From the IMG/VR virus record IMGVR_UViG_3300022701_000081, positions 1 through 41,849 of that record: 41,849 nt of DNA. One strand, given 5' to 3'. Numbering within the stretch: the first letter of the stretch is position 1; the number at the start of each line of letters is the position of its first letter. Positions 8,554-15,131 of this stretch are shown here, one piece after another. The position numbers and the translations under genes were made by a program. Source of the stretch: a virus. The notes below the pieces were generated by a model, which ran no database searches, was not told the origin of the DNA, and worked only from the letters and a program-made list of their open reading frames with translations.

Positions 8554-10277
8554 CACCAAGAGAACGGGTAGAGTTTTTCTGCGAGCCTGAGTGGGGGCGT
8601 ACCTATGAGGACGATAAATACTTCACTACGGAGCAGTTGGAGGATGACTTTATTATCTTCTATACCTATGCCTTTGCTTGGTTAGGTCTTCCCCGTCCTT
8701 CACGTGCCCAGTACGAGATGGCGTTGTTCGTCTCTGACCGTAACAATCCTCACCGTATGTTAATGGCGATGAGGGGTCTTGCAAAGTCACTGACCTCTCA
8801 ACTCTATGTAGTGTGGAGACTCCTTAACAATCCCGATGAGAAGATTTTGGTCATGTCAGCAGGGCGTACCCGTGCATCGAACTACTCACAATTCGTTCAA
8901 AAACTTATAAAGCTGTTACCAGTTACCAAACTCTTAGCCCCTCGACACAATATGGAGAGGACATCAGGAGAGAGTTTTGACGTTGCAGGAGCAGCGCCCA
9001 GTGACTCACCCTCTGTTTACGCCGTAGGTGCGGCGACTCAGGTAACGGGTTTCCGTGCATCCCTAATTGTCTATGATGACATCGAGACGGCGCAGACGGT
9101 AGAGTCCGCAGTCAAAACCGAGTCTATCGATGTGTATGCGATGGAAGCACAGAACTTATTGATGACGGGGAGGGATGAGTCAATCACCCTTTGTACTCCA
9201 CACTCTACCTCATCTATCTACATTAATTGGATAGAGGAGAAGGGGTTTGTGCCGTTCGTTATCCCTGCCTACTATCCGAAGAACGAGTCTATTTACTTTG
9301 GCGGTCTTGCTCCGTACATCAAAGAGCGTATCAAAGCAGACCCATCCCTTATCGGACAACCTATTGATGAGCGTATTAATGCCGAGTTCCTTGAGTCCAA
9401 GCGCTTACGTATCGGTAAGTCCAAGTTCAAGTTGCAGTTTGAGCTTGACGTCAGTGAGTCTGATACCCTCAGATACCCGCTCAAGCTTTCCGACCTTATC
9501 GTTACAGACGTTGACGACGAGGTTGCACCGCTTAAGATTGGTTACTCATCGATGCCTGACAAGCGTATCTATGTGAAGCACAACGGCTTTTCTAAGGACA
9601 AACTCTATATGCCGTCATACACTTCGGACGAGACTGCGCCGTATGAGTACAAGATTATGTCAATCGATACAGCGGGGCGCGGAGCGGATGAGTTGGGTAT
9701 CTCAATCCTCTTCTCACTGAGCACCAAGATATTCATTAAAAAAGTTATGGGGATGCAGGGCGGTTATGAGGATGAAGTGATGATAGGTATTGCTGAGCTT
9801 TGCGCCCAGTACGGCATACATACTTTGGTCGTTGAGGACAACTTCGGTGACGGTATGTTCACTAAGCTCATTGAGCCACACATCTTGAAAATATCGCCTA
9901 ATACTGAGGTTGTTGGGATAAAGGTAGGTGGACAGAAAGAAGTCCGTATCATCGAGACGTTAGAGCCTATACTCAATCAGCATAGACTTGTAATCTCTAA
10001 AGAGGTGTTGGAGTTCGATATAACTGCACCGCGTATTAATTCCTTAACGCATCAGTTATCTCATATAACGCGTGAGCGTCAGTCGTTAAAGCACGACGAT
10101 AGACTTGACTCGTTAGCCAATGGTGTTTCTTATATGGTTGATTTCCTCGCAGATGATGAGGATAGAGTGTTGGAGTACCACCAAGAGAAGGAGGCGCAGA
10201 TAACGCTTGAGTTTACCCTCGCTCGGTTTGGTAAAAATAAGAGAGATAGACGGTTGAATTACGGCAGTAAGTTTTAA
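8550..10277 (+). CDS. terL: Terminase large subunit, T7 gp19-like
   Basis: This 575-residue packaging motor has almost the length of T7 gp19 (586). The N-terminal ATPase has a Walker A-type loop AMRGLAKS (residues 73-80) and a Walker B region SLIVYDDIET (Asp176 and Asp177 with following Glu). The C-terminal RNase H-like nuclease shows SIDTAGRGADE (about 372), VVEDNFGDG (about 427) and DDRLDSLANG (about 516), which would supply the metal-binding acidic residues. It pumps DNA through the portal and cuts concatemers. It is the last late gene; its TAA ends at 10277 and the opposite-strand gene ends at 10278, so no terminator fits between them. Confidence 0.95.
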   Translation: MTPRERVEFFCEPEWGRTYEDDKYFTTEQLEDDFIIFYTYAFAWLGLPRPSRAQYEMALFVSDRNNPHRMLMAMRGLAKSLTSQLYVVWRLLNNPDEKILVMSAGRTRASNYSQFVQKLIKLLPVTKLLAPRHNMERTSGESFDVAGAAPSDSPSVYAVGAATQVTGFRASLIVYDDIETAQTVESAVKTESIDVYAMEAQNLLMTGRDESITLCTPHSTSSIYINWIEEKGFVPFVIPAYYPKNESIYFGGLAPYIKERIKADPSLIGQPIDERINAEFLESKRLRIGKSKFKLQFELDVSESDTLRYPLKLSDLIVTDVDDEVAPLKIGYSSMPDKRIYVKHNGFSKDKLYMPSYTSDETAPYEYKIMSIDTAGRGADELGISILFSLSTKIFIKKVMGMQGGYEDEVMIGIAELCAQYGIHTLVVEDNFGDGMFTKLIEPHILKISPNTEVVGIKVGGQKEVRIIETLEPILNQHRLVISKEVLEFDITAPRINSLTHQLSHITRERQSLKHDDRLDSLANGVSYMVDFLADDEDRVLEYHQEKEAQITLEFTLARFGKNKRDRRLNYGSKF

Positions 10278-10517
10278 CTACTCTTCCTCATACCCATCAG
10301 GGCTTCTTTTATATAGTGACCAATTCCCATCACTAGGCTTACCACCCTCTATTGGCATGATACCTACCAACACCTGAACTATCTCACCATCCTCTACCCC
10401 ACTGTTAAGCGGAGTCCGAGGAGTTTCGATAATATAAGGCACGTTGTTGTACTCATACTTATATGCTATCCTATCTTTCTTGACCATAGCTTCAGCTACA
10501 ATGTTATTCATCATCAA
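10278..10517 (-). CDS. Hypothetical protein (79 aa), last gene of the minus operon
   Basis: This small acidic protein starts with three Met codons; GAGGAGG lies just before the first, inside the end of the upstream gene, so the exact start among the three is uncertain. A segment with alternating polar and hydrophobic residues (YKYEYNNVPYIIETP) suggests beta strands, followed by a conserved-looking GGKPSDGNWSLYKR stretch. I do not recognise a family. It overlaps the preceding gene by 14 bases and ends flush against the terminase stop on the other strand. Confidence 0.6.
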   Translation of the reverse strand: MMMNNIVAEAMVKKDRIAYKYEYNNVPYIIETPRTPLNSGVEDGEIVQVLVGIMPIEGGKPSDGNWSLYKRSPDGYEEE

Positions 10518-10758
10518 CCTCCTCTACATCGATTGCGTCTTCTTTAGGTTTCGGTTTCACGTTCACGTTCGCTTTCTCTTCATCGATTAGCTCGCGTATC
10601 TCATGTGCCTCAAGTCCAGTTTGCGAGTGCAAGTAGCCTTCAATTCCCATAAGCGCAATGATAAGTTGTGAGTTCATACCCACATGGATATCAAACTCTA
10701 CTCTCCCGCGCTCGTCAAAGACAATCTCTATCTTTCCCGTTGGTGTCGGCTTACCCAT
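10504..10758 (-). CDS. Hypothetical protein (84 aa) with acidic tail
   Basis: The N-terminal half reads like two beta strands (KIEIVFDERGRVEFDIHV), then a helix (NSQLIIALMGIEGYLHS) and a charged C-terminus rich in Lys, Pro, Asp and Glu. It is linked by overlaps of 8 bases upstream and 14 bases downstream, so it is part of one translation-coupled run. No family recognised. Confidence 0.6.
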   Translation of the reverse strand: MGKPTPTGKIEIVFDERGRVEFDIHVGMNSQLIIALMGIEGYLHSQTGLEAHEIRELIDEEKANVNVKPKPKEDAIDVEEVDDE

Positions 10759-10990
10759 GTTTCAACCTATCCAAATCATCTTGAAGGTATGCGATATCTA
10801 AATAAGCTCTACCGATTACCCTCTCTTTAGTTTCCCAGTCAATCCCGAGCTCGTTAGAAATGCTAACAAAGGTATCAAGTAACTCTTGCTTGCGCTTGAG
10901 TCTAGCCTTAAGTTCCTTCTTGCTTGGTCTACATTCAGCGACCGCCTCATCTTTTGGTAACCCACCTATTGCTTTAAAGTTTCTACTCAT
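10751..10990 (-). CDS. Hypothetical helical protein (79 aa)
   Basis: This is a basic, mostly helical protein: a Lys/Arg-rich stretch (KKELKARLKRKQELLD) precedes a hydrophobic helix and an acidic helix near the end. It may bind nucleic acid or a protein partner; nothing specific is visible. The start ATG overlaps the stop of the upstream gene as TAATG. Confidence 0.6.
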   Translation of the reverse strand: MSRNFKAIGGLPKDEAVAECRPSKKELKARLKRKQELLDTFVSISNELGIDWETKERVIGRAYLDIAYLQDDLDRLKHG

Positions 10991-11199
10991 TACACTACTC
11001 CTTCTTTTTTAAGTTCGCTTATCTCTCTAGCTGTGAAGCCTGCCTGCTTGAGTTTGATAGCCTGCTTGACTAAATTGTTACTATTACCTTTTGCTTCAAC
11101 GGGGTAAACACCATCGTTCAAGTAGATTGACCATTGTAGACCATTCGTATCTGTCCAAGCCCACGTATTAGGTGATACTTCTTTCAATTCCACTAACAT
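10990..11199 (-). CDS. Hypothetical protein (69 aa)
   Basis: The first half looks like a small beta unit (NTWAWTDTNGLQWSIYLNDGVYPVEA). The second half is helical and ends with AGFTAREISELKKEGVV, which resembles the second and third helices of a helix-turn-helix or a short protein-binding motif. It overlaps both neighbours by one base (TAATG). A DNA-binding role is possible but not supported by more than this pattern. Confidence 0.6.
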   Translation of the reverse strand: MLVELKEVSPNTWAWTDTNGLQWSIYLNDGVYPVEAKGNSNNLVKQAIKLKQAGFTAREISELKKEGVV

Positions 11200-11366
11200 T
11201 ACTCACCTCTTTTTTTCTTTTCACGTGCGTGCTCTTCTTCTACAAGCACATTGATTACACCACGCATCGAGCGGTGCTGCCACTTAGCTAACTCTTTTAT
11301 CTTGTCATGTACGGGTTTAAGTACCGTTACGTGCTTCTCATCAGGGTTACCTTTTTTCTTCGCCAT
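11199..11366 (-). CDS. Small ribbon-helix-helix-like protein (55 aa)
   Basis: This 55-residue reading frame has a very strong ribosome site (AAAGGAGG, six bases before ATG 11366). After a basic N-terminus comes KHVTVLKPVHDKIKELAKW, then HRSMRGVINVLVEEE and a Lys/Arg tail. A short beta strand followed by two helices, with SMRGVIN beginning the second, fits the Arc/MetJ/CopG ribbon-helix-helix fold, which binds DNA as a dimer. It could regulate phage promoters. The start lies inside the upstream gene, and the stop overlaps the next start by one base. Confidence 0.6.
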   Translation of the reverse strand: MAKKKGNPDEKHVTVLKPVHDKIKELAKWQHRSMRGVINVLVEEEHAREKKKRGE

Positions 11367-11520
11367 CTTCATCCTCCTTTACTTCGATATAGTCTTTCTC
11401 ACTCTTAGTCCATCCATGCTCTTCGTTGATGTATCGGTCGCCGTCAGCAAAATAATCTTTGGTGACCTCCAACATTGTCGGGTTGTCTCTCACTTGCTTA
11501 TACCACTTATAATATAACAT
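11347..11520 (-). CDS. Hypothetical acidic protein (57 aa)
   Basis: This 57-residue reading frame begins with MLYYKWYKQVRDNP and ends in an acidic stretch (KEDEDGEEKR). Its start lies 14 bases inside the VRR-NUC gene, and its 3' end carries the ribosome site of the small ribbon-helix-helix gene. Tight overlap with both neighbours supports that it is translated. No family recognised. Confidence 0.55.
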   Translation of the reverse strand: MLYYKWYKQVRDNPTMLEVTKDYFADGDRYINEEHGWTKSEKDYIEVKEDEDGEEKR

Positions 11521-11806
11521 CTTCTAATCCTTCGATTGCTTTTTTTACCTCTTCCACGTTATCGCAGATGAGAGCTATCCCACCCGCCTTAATGACATCA
11601 AGTTGGTGTCTCTTTTGTAGCTTGGTCGCAGTGTTCTTCTTCCCTTCCGCCTTCACTTCGATTGCGATAAAGAAGCCGTGGACACAGCAGATGATATCAG
11701 GTACGCCGTTCATGTTCGAACGCATCGTCTTAACAGTGTAAAAGTTTTTTGATTTGAGGTACGCGAGTATTTCCTTTTGTACCACACCTTCTAATTTCTT
11801 CTTCAT
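11507..11806 (-). CDS. VRR-NUC domain nuclease
   Basis: This 99-residue protein is nearly all one domain. The motif GVPDII (about residue 34) followed by a strand ending AIEVKAEGKK, then the helix KLQKRHQLDVIKAGG and the strand IALICDNVEEV, is the classic VRR-NUC arrangement of the PD-(D/E)xK nuclease superfamily. The Asp of PD and the E-x-K pair are the expected metal and catalytic residues, and an N-terminal Glu-bearing helix (VQKEILAYLKSK) is present. Stand-alone phage VRR-NUC proteins act on branched DNA and are thought to resolve junctions before packaging, a job done by gp3 in T7. The gene lies downstream of the SNF2 helicase, as is common in phage replication modules. Confidence 0.88.
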   Translation of the reverse strand: MKKKLEGVVQKEILAYLKSKNFYTVKTMRSNMNGVPDIICCVHGFFIAIEVKAEGKKNTATKLQKRHQLDVIKAGGIALICDNVEEVKKAIEGLEDVIL

Positions 11807-11833
11807 AAGGTATGGTAACTAAGGTTACATTAA

Positions 11834-12055
11834 TTAATCCTTAATGTTTCGCTCTTCTAGTAGTTTTTTTGTGTGGTTATACGCCTTATCAACGTAAAAC
11901 ATTCTATCCTCTTCCTCTTTGTTACGTTTTGGGATGAGGAATAGTTTACGATACAGACGAGTGCCTGCTTCGAGCTTGTACTGCAAAGCTTCCCAGTACA
12001 TCTTGTTGTCTAACTCTTTCGGCTCTATCCCGTAGAGGTAATTTGTACTATGCAA
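11834..12055 (-). CDS. Hypothetical helical protein (73 aa), TTG start
   Basis: The protein is charged and helical, with a tail of EERNIKD. The start is TTG at 12053-12055: GGGAGG lies five bases before it, at the end of the upstream small membrane gene, and the next Met is not until residue 19. Coupled translation with the upstream gene is likely. No family recognised. The 27 bases after its stop contain a short GTAAC/GTTAC hairpin before the VRR-NUC start. Confidence 0.55.
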   Translation of the reverse strand: MHSTNYLYGIEPKELDNKMYWEALQYKLEAGTRLYRKLFLIPKRNKEEEDRMFYVDKAYNHTKKLLEERNIKD

Positions 12056-12057
12056 AA

Positions 12058-12201
12058 TTACCTCCCTAAAATAATCATCGCCATTATAATACCAATAAAG
12101 ACAGCTATAAGAAGGAGCGTGATATCTATTCCCACCTCAACACTATCCCATTTGTTGTTCACATCTTTCCATCTCATTTTTTTCAATAGTTCATTTAACA
12201 T
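12058..12201 (-). CDS. Small single-pass membrane protein (47 aa)
   Basis: This 47-residue reading frame is preceded by AAAGGAAA. A polar, basic N-terminus (about 27 residues) is followed by one strong hydrophobic segment (ITLLLIAVFIGIIMAMIIL) and ends Gly-Arg. It is a predicted inner-membrane protein. Its size and single segment would suit a pinholin-like or inhibitor protein, but nothing else marks it as a lysis gene, and it sits among replication genes rather than late genes. Its last codons carry the GGGAGG ribosome site for the next gene. Confidence 0.6.
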   Translation of the reverse strand: MLNELLKKMRWKDVNNKWDSVEVGIDITLLLIAVFIGIIMAMIILGR

Positions 12202-12241
12202 TTTTAATTTCCTTTGTGAAGTTGACCCCACCTTGCAAGGG

Positions 12242-12376
12242 TTATCCCGTAGATAACTTGGGGTCTGCGGTCTTTCCCGCTGTCAAATCATAATCATAAT
12301 CATAGTCATCATATGTGACTAAGCAAGTACGAGGTTTCTTATACCCCTCGCTGTATTTATTAGGGCTTAAGCCCAC
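12242..12376 (-). CDS. Possible small protein with YD-repeat (44 aa)
   Basis: This is a GTG-started reading frame in an otherwise empty gap. It codes a basic N-terminal half, then TYDDYDYDYDLTAGKTADP and a short tail. The Tyr-Asp repeat arises from a run of ATGATT on the minus strand. No clear ribosome site precedes it, and the start overlaps the GGGCTTAAGCCC palindrome. It may be noncoding leader; I list it because the lower half looks protein-like. Confidence 0.25.
   Translation of the reverse strand: MGLSPNKYSEGYKKPRTCLVTYDDYDYDYDLTAGKTADPKLSTG
12363..12374. promoter_or_regulatory. Perfect 12-bp palindrome next to a -10-like box
   Basis: GGGCTTAAGCCC is a perfect palindrome. On the minus strand it begins seven bases after a TAGAAT preceded by TG (12381-12389), an extended -10 form, so it would overlap the transcription start. 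This arrangement fits an operator. No good -35 box is visible. Confidence 0.35.
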
Positions 12377-12392
12377 CTATATTCTACCACAG

Positions 12393-12560
12393 TTATTTTA
12401 ATTTCATATAAATCTTGAATATCTCGTCTATAAGTTTCCCCTTACTTATGTTGGGCTGTTGAGCTTTCTCGAGCAGGGTCAGGAGTTCAGCTTTAATCTC
12501 GCGTTGCTTGTCGCGCAGTTCTGTCAGGGCTTGTCGCGCGTGCCCTTTAGGTCTATTCAA
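12393..12560 (-). CDS. Hypothetical helical protein (55 aa), TTG start
   Basis: This reading frame starts at TTG 12558-12560, with GAGGGG six bases upstream inside the end of the preceding gene. It codes a basic, helix-rich protein (RQALTELRDKQREIKAELL) that would form an amphipathic or coiled-coil helix, then a linker and a second helix. It overlaps the upstream stop by eight bases. No family recognised. Confidence 0.5.
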   Translation of the reverse strand: MNRPKGHARQALTELRDKQREIKAELLTLLEKAQQPNISKGKLIDEIFKIYMKLK

Positions 12561-12750
12561 ACTTAAACCCCTCAGGCTTGATAATACGGATGCAGTTGGC
12601 GCTCTTGGTTAAGTATCTCCCTCTTGTCTCTTCAAGGAATACTTTTCTTACCGCAAGGCATCCTGCCTCGTCGTTAAATCTAACGGTCTCTATCTCTCCC
12701 GCTCCGTCCATTGTGGTCAATGTCATTAGTAATAGCCATTCTATAATCAT
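12553..12750 (-). CDS. Small predicted exported protein (65 aa)
   Basis: I choose ATG 12750 because it overlaps the helicase stop as ATGA and has GGAG eight bases upstream; a longer frame from 12846 would run over the helicase. The N-terminus (MIIEWLLLMTLTT) is hydrophobic like a signal peptide or anchor. The rest has two Cys (in EAGCLAV and SANCIRI) that could form a disulfide in the periplasm. Function unknown; similar short exported proteins are common in phage early regions. Confidence 0.6.
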   Translation of the reverse strand: MIIEWLLLMTLTTMDGAGEIETVRFNDEAGCLAVRKVFLEETRGRYLTKSANCIRIIKPEGFKFE

Positions 12751-14093
12751 TTTAAACTCTCCAGTAATTTTGCTTGCGTCATATCCTTTTGGGCTAACGC
12801 TGTCATCAGGGCGTACTCTACGTCGCCGACCGCTATGTGCATACATCTCACGTGCTCCTGCTGTCCTTGACGGTGCAGTCTTTTGTTGAACTGTTGGTAA
12901 AGCTCAAGTGACCATGTGAAGCCATACCACACGATAAGACTTCCACCATCCTGCAAGTTGAGTCCGTGCCCCGCAGATGCAGGGTGAGCCAAGAGCATTT
13001 TAATCTCGCCTCTGTTCCACGCCTCAACCGCCTTACCTTCCTTGTCCATCACCACTGCATCAGGGAAACGCTTCGTTAGAGCTTCTAACTCATGTTTGTA
13101 ATTATACGCCACCAACATATTATCCGTTGGGTTTTCGGTAATTATCTCTTCCAGCGTCTCCAGCTTTAGGTCGTGGATGTGGTGCGTCTTATTATTCTCA
13201 TCATAGACATTACCCGAACAGAATTGCAGCAGCTTGTTCGTAAGTGTCGCTGCACTCATCGCGGTAATATCTTCCTCTTTACTCATCGCAAGGGTCATAT
13301 CTTTCTTAAGGGTGTCATACTCCTTCTTGAGCTTGCCCTCCAACTTGTTGCCCAGTACAGTAGGGATAAAGTCAGGTAGCTCCAAGTAATCCTCAGCGCT
13401 CATTGACAATACCAAGTCACCTATCTTCTCTTGTATTCTCTTCATTGAGCCGTCAAGTATCTCGTAGTTGTGCCCGAAGTAGTCCTTCTGAAAATACCTC
13501 TCACGGAACAATGTAATTGTACGTCCAAGCCTATACCCACCATCAAGCAGATAGAATTGTGACCATAAATCGTGATACCCGTTAGGCGCAGGCGTACCCG
13601 TAAGCAGTACGAAATACTTTGCCTTGTGTGCTACCTTCTTCAACGCTCTAAACCTTTGGGCTTGATGCGATTTAAAGGATGAGCTTTCATCTATCACTAT
13701 CATGTCGAAAGGGAAGTCCTTGACACTGAAGTTCTCCACCAGTGATTTGACATTCTCTCTGTTAATGAGATAGACGTCAGCCTTACGCTGTAATCCCTTG
13801 AGCATCTTCTTCTTACCGCCTGCAAGGTTGACGAAGGTGAGGTCTTTTGTGTGCTCCCACTTCTTCGCCTCCTGCATCCATACCGAGTTACATACACGCA
13901 ACGGCGCGATGATGAGTACCTTGCCGACTTCGAATGAGTCATAGAGCAAGTCCTCTATCGCGGTCAGTGTTGTAATTGTTTTCCCTAAACCAAGTCAGCC
14001 CATATCTAAGAAAAGAGCGCATTTACTCTTATCTAAGATATGGTTAACTCCTTTGTGTTGGTATTCGTGTAAATGGTTTTTGTTTAGTATCAC
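12747..14093 (-). CDS. SNF2-family helicase with in-frame UGA inside the ATP-binding motif
   Basis: Start is GTG 14093, overlapping the upstream stop as GTGA and preceded by GGAGGTG. The first 32 codons give a Q-motif (LHEYQHKGV) and end with ALFLDMG. Then come UGA, CUU and GGU, after which LGKTITTLTAIEDLLYD continues. Leaving out UGA-CUU-GGU restores DMGLGKT, the standard motif I. Downstream all other SF2 motifs are intact: APLRV, VIDESSSFK (motif II, about codon 135), LTGTPAPNG (III), then SAGHGLNLQ and the QFNKRLHRQGQ arginine motif (VI). The C-terminal part could also start at TTG 13949 but would lack ATP binding. No other lesion is visible in 449 codons. SNF2-type phage helicases remodel DNA during replication or recombination. 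Whether the UGA is bypassed, read through, or a real null mutation is open. Confidence 0.85.
13989..14000 (-). promoter_or_regulatory. Candidate recoding site: GGC-UGA-CUU-GGU
   Basis: On the minus strand the glycine codon GGC (13998-14000) is followed at once by UGA (13995-13997), CUU, and a second glycine codon GGU (13989-13991), then UUA GGG AAA ACA. The same tRNA-Gly can read GGC and GGU. A nine-base hop between them would yield DMGLGKT. UGA followed by C is also a leaky stop context. No long hairpin is evident around it. Confidence 0.4.
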
Positions 14094-14449
14094 TCTACAC
14101 CTCCGTGATAATCTATTGTCTCTTGTATCGACATAATCTTTGGATGGAACTCTCCGCTCAACTGCATATATAAATGTCTCCAAGCAGGGTTGTCAAGCTG
14201 TTTGCCCGACATGAACATACTCTCAACATAACCTCTGCATACTTTGAAGGTATCTTTATCCTCAGCGTACTGCTCAACGCCAGTGTTCTCACTGCCCGTT
14301 ACAGCTTTTAAGTGGAGGTGGCAGGGGAAAATGACACCCTTCTCTATGATGTCCAGTAACCCCATACTCTCCTTGAGTACACCCACCTGCGAGTCATTCA
14401 AAAACCCGCACTCATTACATACCTCTTTACATGGTGCTATCTTTTGCAT
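14090..14449 (-). CDS. Cys-rich putative metal-binding protein (119 aa)
   Basis: The N-terminus holds CKEVCNECGF, followed by FPCHLHLKA near residue 42 and VCRGYVESM near residue 70. The spacing of Cys clusters (CxxxCxxC, then CH, then CRG) parallels that of the next gene upstream and of DUF6283-type phage proteins, which have CxxCPF, CHK and CAG signatures. A metal site, zinc or iron-sulfur, is likely; the role is unknown. The start is preceded by AGGAG. Its stop overlaps the helicase start and its tail carries the helicase ribosome site, so the two are co-expressed. Confidence 0.6.
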   Translation of the reverse strand: MQKIAPCKEVCNECGFLNDSQVGVLKESMGLLDIIEKGVIFPCHLHLKAVTGSENTGVEQYAEDKDTFKVCRGYVESMFMSGKQLDNPAWRHLYMQLSGEFHPKIMSIQETIDYHGGVE

Positions 14450-14745
14450 TTCTCTACTCCTAATCTTTCAGCCACTTGCATTATCTGATTGGGCTTACCT
14501 TCTCTCTTTAGGAACGCATACGCTCCCGCACACATTTTAGGTGATTGACTTTCTGTTAACCCCATATTTGTATCAAGGTCATAGACGGTCTTGTGACAGT
14601 TAAAGCTACCACCCTCGAGTAACATCTCTTTAATCTTGTCAACACCACCTTCTTCCAAGTGTATCGCCTTGCCATTGTCATTAAACGGACAGTTGGGGCA
14701 TTGCTCCAACACTCTATAAATATTACTCTTTACTAATTCAGACAT
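14437..14745 (-). CDS. DUF6283-like Cys-rich protein (102 aa)
   Basis: I place the start at ATG 14745 because GGGAGG lies six bases upstream; an ATG at 14760 would put this ribosome site inside the coding part. Visible motifs are CPNCPFNDNGKAIHL (CxxCPF), then FNCHKTVYD, then PKMCAGAYAFLKREGKPNQ. The CxxCP...CHKT...CAGA order matches the DUF6283 group. These four Cys and the His could hold a metal ion. It overlaps the next gene by 13 bases and looks like a divergent tandem paralogue of it. Confidence 0.65.
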   Translation of the reverse strand: MSELVKSNIYRVLEQCPNCPFNDNGKAIHLEEGGVDKIKEMLLEGGSFNCHKTVYDLDTNMGLTESQSPKMCAGAYAFLKREGKPNQIMQVAERLGVEKCKR

Positions 14746-15131
14746 GGTACTTCCTCCCATTTGTTATTACGCCATAACTCAATTTTCTGAAATTGAGTTA
14801 TATCCACAACGTCCGCTGAGACGTGCCAATCATTGATGTCACATCCCACTTGCAACCCGCTCAACTCAAACCCTTCTATGTTCGGGATAAGGTGACGATA
14901 CTCCCTATAGTGAGGGAAGTCACCCTTTAGGGTGATACGAATACGCCCTGCATTATCAAGCACCTCATCAGGATAACCATAAAAGGCTGTTCTATCCCAC
15001 TCAGGATTAGTTGTAAGCCATACAAGCTGTGGCTCATTTGGCTCAGGGTCAGCGGGTGTAAGTTTAAGATATCTACTGATTAAGATTTTTACTAACCTAT
15101 CAGCTATCGTGTAATGATAAAATGTTTTCAT
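14733..15131 (-). CDS. Hypothetical protein (132 aa), possibly ADP-ribosyltransferase-like
   Basis: It starts MKTFYHYT with a helix (ADRLVKILISRYLKL) and then QLVWLTTNPEWDRTAFYG and RIRITLKG. The pattern 'YHYT - helix - [VL]W[LF][ST]TNP-W--TA' recurs in small phage and bacterial proteins and recalls the start of ADP-ribosyltransferase-like or RNA phosphotransferase-like folds, but I cannot identify a full catalytic triad. It is coupled to the polymerase gene by an ATGA overlap with GGAGTG upstream. Treat the family suggestion as weak. Confidence 0.55.
   Translation of the reverse strand: MKTFYHYTIADRLVKILISRYLKLTPADPEPNEPQLVWLTTNPEWDRTAFYGYPDEVLDNAGRIRITLKGDFPHYREYRHLIPNIEGFELSGLQVGCDINDWHVSADVVDITQFQKIELWRNNKWEEVPCLN

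Noticed and set aside
12751-12846. Arg-rich N-terminal extension of the small exported protein
   Set aside because: It would read out of frame through the conserved end of the helicase; the ATGA overlap start at 12750 with GGAG is better supported.
12578-12889. Plus-strand 103-residue frame
   Set aside because: Complement of the helicase end and the following small gene, both with good overlaps and ribosome sites.
13700-13942. Arg/Ser-rich minus-strand frame inside the helicase
   Set aside because: Another-frame shadow of the SNF2 gene with biased composition and no start signal.
13995-13997. UGA recoded genome-wide as an amino acid
   Set aside because: TGA ends many well-bounded genes here (for example 381-383, 8551-8553, 12747-12749, 14090-14092) at tight overlaps with the next start, so it is a normal stop in this genome.
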